Assembly: GCA_023450085.1 (NCBI GenBank)
Contig: JAEXHI010000024.1
Location: 124,001-188,000 of the forward strand
Direction of reading: 5' to 3'
DNA length: 64,000 nt
Origin: Bacteroidota bacterium
GTDB taxonomy: Bacteria; Bacteroidota; Bacteroidia; Sphingobacteriales; Sphingobacteriaceae
Numbering within the stretch: the stretch's first letter is position 1; every line of letters begins with the position of its first letter. The position numbers and the translations under genes were made by a program. Shown one piece after another: positions 47,600-55,397 of the stretch. The notes under the pieces were generated by a model that saw nothing but the letters and a program-made list of their open reading frames with translations, did not search any database and had not been told where the DNA came from.

Positions 47600-48661
47600 A
47601 TGCATTTCTTTGAAAGAATTCTACAGCCGCCAGCGTACGGCTGGAAGGATCATAATGGTCATTTGATTACACCCAGCCCTAAACAAATTTTCAAAGAGTT
47701 TTTTAACAGACTAAATATCTTTAAGGACAAAAAAAATTGGTTACCCCTTTTAAGCTGGATTAAAATCTTATGCTTAATCCCCTTCTTCTTTATCTTTATC
47801 ATTTACTTTTTAGAATGGTGGACCATTTTAGCTGCCTTTATTTACAGCATGATCATTATGGGTACGCATGGTACCATTTGGCATCATCGTTATTGCACGC
47901 ATGGCGCTTATACTTTCCGTAATAAATACTGGCGGTTCTTTACGCAAAACTTAACCATCAACGTTATTCCAGAGGAGATTTATGTGATTTCCCATCATGT
48001 TCACCACTCCCTTTCAGATAAACCTGGAGATCCTTACAATGCGCAAGCGGGCTTTTTATACTGCTTTTTAGCTGACGTTAATCACCAACCTATTGCCAAA
48101 GACCTTAATGAAGCCGAGTTTACCCGTGTTCAGCAATTGATGGAGCATACGGGCGTTACTTCAAACACCTATACGCAGTACCTTAAATGGGGCTCATATG
48201 TTAACCCTAAATCGGCCATTCTTTCATGGATCTTAAACTGGACATTTTGGTATGCGGCATTTTATTTCATTGGTGGACATGCATTGGCTTGTACCTTATT
48301 TGGCGCTGCAGGTTTTTGGGGAATCGGCGTACGTACTTTCAACTATGAAGGACACGGCAAAGGCGACGACAAAAAGAAAGCTGGCACAGATTACAACCTG
48401 AAAGACAACTCCATTAACCAGTTATGGCCTGGGATTGTAGCGGGCGAATGGCACAACAATCACCACTTATATCCTAAAAGTGCAAGGAGTGGTTTTAAAC
48501 CTCACCAAATTGATTTGGCCTGGTATTACATCAAGATGATGCATACTTTGGGTGCGGTGAAACAGTATAAGGATTTCAAGAAACAGTTCTATATTCAACA
48601 TTACTTACCAAGCAAAGCGAAACCTGAACTGCTCCAACCGATTGAACAAACAGCCCAGTAA
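47600..48661 (+). CDS. Membrane fatty acid (acyl-CoA) desaturase
   Basis: 353 residues with four membrane helices. The three histidine boxes of the desaturase family are present: HHRYCTH (WHHRYCTHGAY), HHVHH (SHHVHHSLSDKPGDP) and HNNHH (GEWHNNHHLYP). An additional conserved NYEGHGKG segment is seen. It introduces a double bond into acyl chains and so tunes membrane fluidity, probably of the delta-9 type. It stands alone. Confidence 0.93.
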   Translation: MHFFERILQPPAYGWKDHNGHLITPSPKQIFKEFFNRLNIFKDKKNWLPLLSWIKILCLIPFFFIFIIYFLEWWTILAAFIYSMIIMGTHGTIWHHRYCTHGAYTFRNKYWRFFTQNLTINVIPEEIYVISHHVHHSLSDKPGDPYNAQAGFLYCFLADVNHQPIAKDLNEAEFTRVQQLMEHTGVTSNTYTQYLKWGSYVNPKSAILSWILNWTFWYAAFYFIGGHALACTLFGAAGFWGIGVRTFNYEGHGKGDDKKKAGTDYNLKDNSINQLWPGIVAGEWHNNHHLYPKSARSGFKPHQIDLAWYYIKMMHTLGAVKQYKDFKKQFYIQHYLPSKAKPELLQPIEQTAQ

Positions 48662-48684
48662 TTGCGGAGCTGTTTGCGAAAATT

Positions 48685-49215
48685 TTAAAGCGACTTTAAA
48701 AAGTCCATATAAAGCGGTACACTTTTCTCTACCCAAGCTGCGGAAGTGTCAAACTCCATTCCGTAGTAGGCGAAGAAAGGTCTGTAATCGGCCTTTACAT
48801 ATTCGAAGCTTAGCTCAAAAGGCCTCAGCAGTTCTTCCATCGTATATTTATATCGCTGGCCATGCTGGTAATCTTCTGCGTCTACCCCAACAGATAGTGC
48901 CAAAGCAATTTTCTTGTTGGCCATTTTGTAGCCGCTTTTGCTTCCATAGGCCCAGCCATGAAGTACCACCACATCCAACCACTTTTTCAATAATCCAGGG
49001 CAGCTGAACCAATAAAATGGGAACTGAAATACCACACGATCGTGTTGCTCTATCAGTTTTTGTTCTGCTTCTACATCAATCTGCTCGTCAGGGTAGGCCT
49101 TATGCAATTGGTGTACGGTATATAAATCGGGGTATTTGTTCAGTTCTTCTATCCATCTTTTATTAATTACCGAAGTTTCAATATCAGGATGGGTAACGAT
49201 TACTAATGTTTTCAT
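48685..49215 (-). CDS. NAD(P)H-dependent flavodoxin-fold oxidoreductase (KefF/MdaB/YwrO type)
   Basis: 176 residues with a flavodoxin_2 fold. The strand TLVIVTHPD opens the FMN site, FQFPFYWFSCPGLLKKWLDVVVLHGWAYG is the conserved quinone-reductase core, and FAYYGMEFD closes it. It should reduce quinones or electrophiles with two electrons. It is divergent from an HxlR regulator, a standard pairing for electrophile defence. Confidence 0.9.
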   Translation of the reverse strand: MKTLVIVTHPDIETSVINKRWIEELNKYPDLYTVHQLHKAYPDEQIDVEAEQKLIEQHDRVVFQFPFYWFSCPGLLKKWLDVVVLHGWAYGSKSGYKMANKKIALALSVGVDAEDYQHGQRYKYTMEELLRPFELSFEYVKADYRPFFAYYGMEFDTSAAWVEKSVPLYMDFLKSL

Positions 49216-49241
49216 CTTTTCTTTACCATTGTTTTACAACA

Positions 49242-49272
49242 CAAAATTAAGAAGCATACCACTATTTTGGTA
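49242..49272 (-). promoter_or_regulatory. Shared promoter/operator of the oxidoreductase-hxlR pair
   Basis: On the minus strand TAATTTTG (49242-49249) matches the -7 consensus for the oxidoreductase gene. A short dyad TACCA-N6-TGGTA (49257-49272) lies just upstream of it, where an HxlR dimer could cover the -33 region of both genes. Confidence 0.5.
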
Positions 49273-49313
49273 GCTTAGCAACCCAATGTAGGGTACTATA
49301 AAAAATGTAAGTA

Positions 49314-49667
49314 ATGTCTAAAATCAAAGAAAGCTCTACCAATTTTGCCAACAAACAGGCCTTAATGGAAGAATGTTCGGAGGTATATGCCGCTAACATT
49401 ATTGGTGGGCAGTGGGGATTGGTCATCTGCTCATGGCTACTGAACGGCAAGCTTAGATTTGGCGAGCTAAAAAAGTTGTTACCCACCATTACCGAGCGCA
49501 TGCTTACGCTACAACTACGTAAATTGGAGGAAAACAAGATCGTTAAACGTATGGTATATGCAGAAGTACCTCCACGTGTAGAATACGAACTTACCGAGAT
49601 TGGTTATGACCTTGGCCCTGTGATTAAACTACTTGAAAAATGGGGCGAAAAGCACAAAGGGTTGTAA
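49314..49667 (+). CDS. HxlR-family winged-helix transcriptional regulator
   Basis: 117 residues. HxlR signature segments: IIGGQWGLVICSWLLNGKLRFGELKKLLPTITERMLTLQLRKLEENKIVKRMVY, then PPRVEYELTEIGYDLGPVI. Members with a cysteine near the N-terminus sense electrophiles, and C19 here (EECSEVY) is a candidate. It is divergent from the flavodoxin-fold oxidoreductase and probably controls it. Confidence 0.92.
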   Translation: MSKIKESSTNFANKQALMEECSEVYAANIIGGQWGLVICSWLLNGKLRFGELKKLLPTITERMLTLQLRKLEENKIVKRMVYAEVPPRVEYELTEIGYDLGPVIKLLEKWGEKHKGL

Positions 49668-50211
49668 AAAAAGACATATAGCGCTGTAAAATCTGGCTCT
49701 ATGATTACGTTCCAAAAACAAAACCCTAACGAACTGTCTTTTTGGCAAAAAATAATCATCACATAGACATGCAAACATTGGTAGCAGGATTGCATAAAGG
49801 AGCAGAGCAAGGGAAACAAACCATTTCCCTTACCTGACCTACCAAACAAACTGTTGTTAACCTATTCTCTTAAGGTCGACTTTCAGATGGAAGAAATGCT
49901 ATGCTACTGATGAGAAGGCAGCGCAGCGTCCATTCTATCCGATCTTTTTGAATATCCATTCTAAGAGAACCAATTGAGAGCGTCAATCGTGAGAGGGTTC
50001 ACTATTTTTTTAACGCATTGTAAAGATGCAACCCATTGATGTTATTCCCCAATACATTATACCAAACCCCCAGAATATTATGTCAACCCGCCTATAACAA
50101 TGATCATTCACTTGAGTTTCCCAAATGATTGCACATTTATAATATGGTTGCTGTACGATCATGTTGGTATTTTTTATAGATTAGCAATGATCTAACACAA
50201 GTGCCGAGATT
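49668..50211. other. Gene-free gap before the LytTR regulator
   Basis: 544 bases with no supported gene. Two very short open frames, 21 codons at 49701 (MITFQKQNPNELSFWQKIII) and 22 codons at 49769 (MQTLVAGLHKGAEQGKQTIS), lie close together in different frames. They look like debris of a decayed gene more than functional peptides. The only promoter-like block is TATGGTTG at 50143-50150. Confidence 0.45.
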
Positions 50212-50931
50212 ATGGAGATATGGAGTATAATAATTGACGACGAACCACACGCAATTGCAGAACTAGCTGATATTGTGGCTCGTGTGCCTGGCATTTCGGT
50301 AAGTGGTGAGTTTGATAACGTTGCGGAAGCTTTGGATTTCGTTAAGGAAACTGGGCACATTGATGTCATTTTTTGTGACATCCAGATGCCCAAACTAAAT
50401 GGACTGGCCGCAGCGGAAATGCTAAAAGCCTATTGCGACCATCTGATTTATGTAACTGCCTATAGGGATCATGCCTTTGAAGCTTTTAGCGTGCATGCCT
50501 CAGGTTATCTGCTTAAGCCAGTAAGTACAGAGGCCTTAGTAAATACCATGCTAAAGGTAGTGCAAAAGCGTAGCCGACATACCGAACAGCGATCAGAGGA
50601 ACCATTCTTCATCAAAGGTGGCCACAAAAACACCTATACTAAATTAGTATTGAAGGAAGTATATTCCATTGAGGCGATGGCGAACTATGTAACGATACGG
50701 AGCATAGAGGGTGAGCTTGTCACCTATATGACCCTCAAATCGGTGGCGGAGCAGTTGCGCAAATATGAAAACTTCTATCGGATATCAAAATCGGTGATCG
50801 TTAACGTTGATCATGTGAAAACGATAGACGGATATGTGATCAGAATGACGAACGATTTGGTTTATACCGTAGGAGAAACACATAGGGGTGCATTCCACGA
50901 ATTCATTCGGAAACGCACCCTTAAGCCTTAA
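50212..50931 (+). CDS. LytTR-type response regulator
   Basis: 239 residues. The receiver domain has acidic pocket D9-D10, phospho-acceptor D56 (FCDIQMPKLNG) and K102 (LLKPVS). The LytTR DNA-binding domain follows (~130-239, YSIEAMANYVTIRS ... FYRISKSVIVNVDHV). It is probably phosphorylated by the histidine kinase encoded just downstream at 51180-52235. LytTR regulators often control peptide signalling and bacteriocin genes, and the dehydratase and the Ser/Thr-rich peptide gene are adjacent here. Confidence 0.93.
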   Translation: MEIWSIIIDDEPHAIAELADIVARVPGISVSGEFDNVAEALDFVKETGHIDVIFCDIQMPKLNGLAAAEMLKAYCDHLIYVTAYRDHAFEAFSVHASGYLLKPVSTEALVNTMLKVVQKRSRHTEQRSEEPFFIKGGHKNTYTKLVLKEVYSIEAMANYVTIRSIEGELVTYMTLKSVAEQLRKYENFYRISKSVIVNVDHVKTIDGYVIRMTNDLVYTVGETHRGAFHEFIRKRTLKP

Positions 50932-50937
50932 CAACGG

Positions 50938-51105
50938 CTATTTCCTTCCGCCAAGAATAATGGTAATGGCATCGGTGAAGGTCATGTAAGTGGTAGTAAC
51001 CGTAGTAGAAGTGGCGGTAGTAGGATCAGTACTAAAACTCTCGTTAGAAGTTTTTCTGAATGCGAACCTTGTTCTCATTTTGATTTTTTTGCTAGTTGAA
51101 TTCAT
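50938..51105 (-). CDS. Putative RiPP precursor: 55-residue Ser/Thr-rich peptide without cysteine
   Basis: A complete open frame on the minus strand between the LytTR regulator and kinase genes. Residues 1-20 are basic (seven K/R, MNSTSKKIKMRTRFAFRKTS) and look like a leader. Residues 21-50 hold most of the 21 Ser/Thr (STDPTTATSTTVTTTYMTFT), and the end is LGGRK. It has no Cys and no His. Its own promoter lies upstream (51143-51173). A LanB dehydratase gene is 1.4 kb away, so the Ser/Thr region is a natural substrate. The link to LanB is inferred from position and composition only. The alternative is a chance frame. Confidence 0.6.
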   Translation of the reverse strand: MNSTSKKIKMRTRFAFRKTSNESFSTDPTTATSTTVTTTYMTFTDAITIILGGRK

Positions 51106-51142
51106 GGTTTTTTTTTACCAAGAATATTTTTAAGATCTAGCG

Positions 51143-51173
51143 CAAACATTTTTATTATAGCAAATGCTGCAAA
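51143..51173 (-). promoter_or_regulatory. Minus-strand promoter of the Ser/Thr-rich peptide gene
   Basis: Read on the minus strand: TTTG (51173-51170), exactly 19 bases, then AATGTTTG (51150-51143), one mismatch from TAnnTTTG. AATGTTTGC occurs at both ends of this segment, 27 bases apart, and could be a paired site for the LytTR regulator. It sits just inside the start of the divergent kinase gene's leader. Confidence 0.6.
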
Positions 51174-51179
51174 CATTAT

Positions 51180-52235
51180 ATGAACCCTGAACATCGCTCA
51201 TTCGGAACCCTCAAAATACACCTGATCTGTTGGACAGTGTTCATCGCTTATGAGATCCTGGTAGCAGGTATGATCAGTGGCCAGTACGCCAACATTGTGT
51301 ATTACATTGTCTTTTACGGGCTCAACATTTCACTATTCTACCTGCATGCACAGGTGGTTATGCCAAAGTCATTTGACAATGTAAATAAGACCATATGGCG
51401 CTTGCCTTTTCTTTTGGCTACTGAAATTGCTGCTTATGTGGGTATCACCATCCTGTTGAGCTACGGCCTAGAATTACTGCACTTACGCAGGTCACCACTT
51501 CAGCTAGACAGCCGCTTTTTTATTACCACCCTCTGGCGTAGCGGCCTATTCCTCATGTTCTCCTCCGGCTATTACTTTCTGCACACCTATCTTCGCAGGG
51601 CGAGAAATGAAATGGAAAGGGCATTGGCAATGGAACAATTGAATGCCAAATTGGTACGAACCGAGCGTGATTTTTTGAGGGCACAGATCAATCCACATCT
51701 ACTGTTCAACATGCTCAATTTTATACGCTATGCCAGCAAGCGCAAGCCCGAACAGGTTGATGAAGCAATTCTAGGACTATCTGAACTGATGCATTTTGCA
51801 ATGGAGAAAACCGTTGACGGTCTCATTCCCATCAAACAAGAATTGGCACAAATCGACAACATTATCAAACTGAACCAAATGAGATTTGGAGGCAAACTGC
51901 ATATCATTTTCCAGACCAAACTAGATGATGAGGAAGCGCAACTGATCCCCATTGTTTTATTAACCTTGGTTGAAAATGTCTTCAAGCATGGTTACTTAAT
52001 GGATGCCGCTTCTCCAGCAGAGATCATGTTCCAGGGAGATAGTGAAGGCATCATGTTCACCACTCGCAATCTTAAAGAAGGGGGCAACGAGCACTATCGA
52101 AGCACAGGGAACGGCTTGGTCAACATCCAATCTAGGTTGCATGACACCTATGGGGAGAATGCCCAATTGCAACACGGCCCCGACGGCAAATATTACCTAA
52201 CAAAACTAACTATCCGCTTTGCATCAAATGGTTAA
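51180..52235 (+). CDS. LytS-type sensor histidine kinase
   Basis: 351 residues. Four membrane helices fill the first ~150 residues with no large sensor domain, as in peptide-sensing kinases such as ComD/AgrC. The His_kinase domain carries H173 in QINPHLLFNML, and the ATPase motifs are LVENVFKHGY and STGNGLVNIQSRL. It is the likely partner of the LytTR regulator upstream. The signal is unknown. The peptide encoded between the two is the obvious candidate. Confidence 0.93.
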   Translation: MNPEHRSFGTLKIHLICWTVFIAYEILVAGMISGQYANIVYYIVFYGLNISLFYLHAQVVMPKSFDNVNKTIWRLPFLLATEIAAYVGITILLSYGLELLHLRRSPLQLDSRFFITTLWRSGLFLMFSSGYYFLHTYLRRARNEMERALAMEQLNAKLVRTERDFLRAQINPHLLFNMLNFIRYASKRKPEQVDEAILGLSELMHFAMEKTVDGLIPIKQELAQIDNIIKLNQMRFGGKLHIIFQTKLDDEEAQLIPIVLLTLVENVFKHGYLMDAASPAEIMFQGDSEGIMFTTRNLKEGGNEHYRSTGNGLVNIQSRLHDTYGENAQLQHGPDGKYYLTKLTIRFASNG

Positions 52236-52486
52236 TTCTCAATGATACTATAGCCCAAAAATTATCGCAACTATGATTTCTTAGGCCATCTGATCATCGA
52301 TGAAATGGAAGATCTCCGCTAGCAGTCGTTAATGAGCAATTCCTTTAAACGGTACGTCACCTGATTTACCTTAAAACTTTGTGACCGCTGAAATCAATCT
52401 TGAAAGCGAGACTTTTCATCTCTTCAAAAGCAGACCAAGCCATCCAATTCTTCCCAATTATTAGTATGATTGATATACCAAACGGT

Positions 52487-52494
52487 TATGTTTG
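52487..52494 (+). promoter_or_regulatory. Putative -7 box of the lanB-like gene
   Basis: TATGTTTG matches TAnnTTTG 22 bases before the start. A TATG word 18 bases upstream is a weak -33. The ATGTTTG core is shared with the peptide promoter, which may reflect common control. The 281-base gap before it has no supported gene, only short minus-strand frames (25 codons from an ATG near 52443). Confidence 0.5.
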
Positions 52495-52516
52495 TAAAGG
52501 TTTCTTATCCTAAACT

Positions 52517-55261
52517 ATGAAAGCCGAAAACCAAAGCCCACTGCAGGTACTGAGCCAGGCAATCTGCCGTAGCCCATTGTTCCCAACAGACACCAGTATG
52601 ATTGATGCTTGGCCTATATTGAAGCGACTTATTAAAGAAAGCGCAGTGGAATTTTATCCCATCATTGCTAAGCTTGATGCGGCAGACCTTCAAAACCAAC
52701 CGGAAAAAGTACGTTTTACAGTTTGGAAGTACTTTAACCGCAGCCGCTACCGTGCTACCCCATTTGGAGAATTTGCCGCAATTTCAGTTGTACCGATACA
52801 AAAGGCTGCCAGCTCCATTGTATTGCAACAGCAGATGAATAAGTTGTCTAGACCCGATTGGAAGGCAGTACAAGATATCAGTTATGACAACCAATCTCTT
52901 GAAAAAGCAAGCTACAGAACCAATCCGCTTTGTTATGTTTATCACGAAGAATTCCATTACCTGTTCCGAAGCGAAAAGCAATTTGAACTAAATGCTATTG
53001 AACGCAGGCAGGACATCGACTTACTGCTCAATTTTTGTAAAGAACTTCGCTCTTTCGACGTTATTGCGACGCTAATGTTGGCCCAGCTGAACATGAAGAA
53101 AAGAACCCTGATCTCCTTAATGAAACAACTGCTGGAACTACAGGTATTGGAATGTGACTTACAAGCAAACATTACAGGGCAGGATTATTTTGAGCGCAGG
53201 CAGCTTATACAAAATACTGGGCAGCCCTACACCATTGCCAGTAGGCCTTGCCTCAGTGGAGGATTAGATCAAAGGATTGCGCAAGAATTAAAAGAATATG
53301 CAATTTTTATGAGCCAATGCCTGCAAGCACCACTCAATACACAACTGGAACAGTTTAAAAATAACTTTCTTCAGTTATGGGAACAACGCCATGTACCATT
53401 GAGCTTAGCACTAGATCCTATCTTGGGCATTGGCTATGGACATGATGCTGAGCTTTCACAAGCTACGTTGGTAGGAGAATTACAGCATCGGCCGCAGCAA
53501 GATCAAGGCAAGCAGCTATCCTATGGAAAATTTGAACAGTTTCTTTTGTCAAAAATGCTGAAAGGCAAGTCGATCCAATTGGCAGATTTCAAACCAGAAT
53601 CTCAATACACCCCATTACCCAACACCAGTAGTACCCTATTTCACCTTTACGAAGGACATCCCGTTATCCATCATGCGGGCGGCGCCACTGCAACCGCATT
53701 ACAAGGGCGTTTCACTGCGATAGATGATATTAAGGACCTGTGTTTGCAATTGACGGCTGTTGAGCAAAATGCCAATTCCGAAACTATATTTTTCGATATT
53801 GCCTATCAATTTGAGGGACGAACGGATAATGTGAACCGTAGACAGCACCTTTATGCCACCGAACTAGCCATAGGGAGTTGGTCTACCCTTGAACAGCCGC
53901 TACGCCTAGAAGACATCTTGTTAAGTATAAGCAATGGTCAAATCTTACTTCATCATGCGAAAAATGGTGCTAGACTAGTGCCACGTTTAGCATCTGCTTA
54001 TAACCACCGACGTTCCGATCTAGATCTGTTCCGCTTCCTTTGCGACCTGCAATATCAGGACATCCAATCTAAATTAAGCGTCGACTTGCAAGCAATTTTC
54101 CCCAACCTAGACTACTATCCGCGTGTCTACTATAAAAATACAATTGCCTGTGCTGCTAAATGGAAGTTGCCAAAATGCGAGAATGTAGAAGACTTGCTCA
54201 ACTGGTTAACCGAACAACAATTGATGCAACCATTTACTGTAGGCCAAGGTGATCAAACCTTAGTGATAGATCCCAAAATAGCTGAAGACCTAAGTTTTCT
54301 ACTTTTATACCAGAAACAACAAACCACGGATAGCTATCTGACCGAAGCATTGATCAACCCTGAGGCATTAGCAATTAACGAGGATGGCAAGAGTTTCCAT
54401 ACGCAGTTTATCGTACCATTATTCCACTCTCATGAGGTTTACCGATCTTACGCAGTAAAAGGAGCTCCAATTCTTAGAAGGGACCTACAGATGCCGGGCG
54501 GAGAATGGTTTTATGCCGAGCTGTATATGCGTCCAGAAATCATGAACGAATTTTTGACAAATGAAATCCGCATCTTAATTGATCAGCAAAAGGCATTGAT
54601 CAAAGAATGGTTCTTTATACGCTACAACCAACCCGAACCACACCTCCGACTGCGACTGAAACTTATAGATGCTAAGCAGTTGCCTTCGATCTTACTCTCC
54701 ATACAACAACTGATGGATATCAGCGGACATTATGGTTATTTAAGGCGGTTAGAAATTAAGTCTTATGATAGAGAAATTATTCGATATGGAGAACAACAGA
54801 TCGAGCTAGCAGAATATTTCTTCTACTTGGACAGTATCTGGGCATTGAAACAATTACACTTTTCTGTAGAAGATCTTTACGCTCAGACCCTAGCCTTTGC
54901 TCAAAAGCTCTGCGAGATCTCATTCAATGACCTCTCCGAACAAATCGCTTTCTATCGCAGGTCAGCAGAAAGTTTTGCTGCTGAAATGAAATTTGGACAA
55001 AGTGATTTCAAAAAGATCAACCAGAGCTACCAAACTCAAAAAGTAAGTGAAAAAACCAATGAAAAACTGATCAGGTATTTTGGAAAATTGATCAAACACT
55101 ATGAACCCCAAAGGCGAGCAGCATTACTGGCCGACCTGATCCACATGCATGTGAACCGACGGTTTAGCGGAGCGCCAAGATTGCACGAAGCCGTCATCTA
55201 TCAATTTTTGTACAAACGAAGCCAAGCCAAACAACACCAAAACAAAAAGCTAAGGCCATAA
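52517..55261 (+). CDS. Full-length lantibiotic dehydratase (LanB-type, glutamylation plus elimination domains)
   Basis: 914 residues. The Lant_dehydr_N domain spans about 1-640 and the SpaB_C elimination domain about 650-900. NisB-type landmarks are kept. R18 lies in CRSPLFP. R75-x3-R79-x-T81 (RSRYRATPFG) has the same spacing as NisB R83/R87/T89. FIRYNQPEPHLRLRL and YDREIIRYG lie in the elimination domain, and H876/H878 are in HMHVNRRF. It should glutamylate Ser/Thr from Glu-tRNA and eliminate to dehydroamino acids. No LanC cyclase, protease or exporter gene is nearby. Confidence 0.93.
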   Translation: MKAENQSPLQVLSQAICRSPLFPTDTSMIDAWPILKRLIKESAVEFYPIIAKLDAADLQNQPEKVRFTVWKYFNRSRYRATPFGEFAAISVVPIQKAASSIVLQQQMNKLSRPDWKAVQDISYDNQSLEKASYRTNPLCYVYHEEFHYLFRSEKQFELNAIERRQDIDLLLNFCKELRSFDVIATLMLAQLNMKKRTLISLMKQLLELQVLECDLQANITGQDYFERRQLIQNTGQPYTIASRPCLSGGLDQRIAQELKEYAIFMSQCLQAPLNTQLEQFKNNFLQLWEQRHVPLSLALDPILGIGYGHDAELSQATLVGELQHRPQQDQGKQLSYGKFEQFLLSKMLKGKSIQLADFKPESQYTPLPNTSSTLFHLYEGHPVIHHAGGATATALQGRFTAIDDIKDLCLQLTAVEQNANSETIFFDIAYQFEGRTDNVNRRQHLYATELAIGSWSTLEQPLRLEDILLSISNGQILLHHAKNGARLVPRLASAYNHRRSDLDLFRFLCDLQYQDIQSKLSVDLQAIFPNLDYYPRVYYKNTIACAAKWKLPKCENVEDLLNWLTEQQLMQPFTVGQGDQTLVIDPKIAEDLSFLLLYQKQQTTDSYLTEALINPEALAINEDGKSFHTQFIVPLFHSHEVYRSYAVKGAPILRRDLQMPGGEWFYAELYMRPEIMNEFLTNEIRILIDQQKALIKEWFFIRYNQPEPHLRLRLKLIDAKQLPSILLSIQQLMDISGHYGYLRRLEIKSYDREIIRYGEQQIELAEYFFYLDSIWALKQLHFSVEDLYAQTLAFAQKLCEISFNDLSEQIAFYRRSAESFAAEMKFGQSDFKKINQSYQTQKVSEKTNEKLIRYFGKLIKHYEPQRRAALLADLIHMHVNRRFSGAPRLHEAVIYQFLYKRSQAKQHQNKKLRP

Positions 55262-55304
55262 AATGAAACTGCTATTTAACGCATTAGGGGGGCTTTGAAA
55301 CACA

Positions 55305-55336
55305 AAAGTTCAACATAAGAATGAATGCTGAACTTT
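55305..55336 (+). terminator. Hairpin after the lanB-like gene
   Basis: AAAGTTCA pairs with TGAACTTT, extended by CAT/ATG across a short loop. It lacks a strong T run, so it may be a weak terminator. An 11-codon frame (MKLLFNALGGL) starting 1 base after the lanB stop lies just before it. Confidence 0.5.
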
Positions 55337-55397
55337 CTAAAAACACCTAATCAAAGGCTTTTGGGAATATGATGTTGGACGCTGCTCTTCTCCAGAT

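Noticed and set aside
52360..52443. 25-codon minus-strand frame before lanB as a second precursor peptide
   Set aside because: It is not Ser/Thr-rich, has no promoter-like sequence upstream and shows no leader/core structure.
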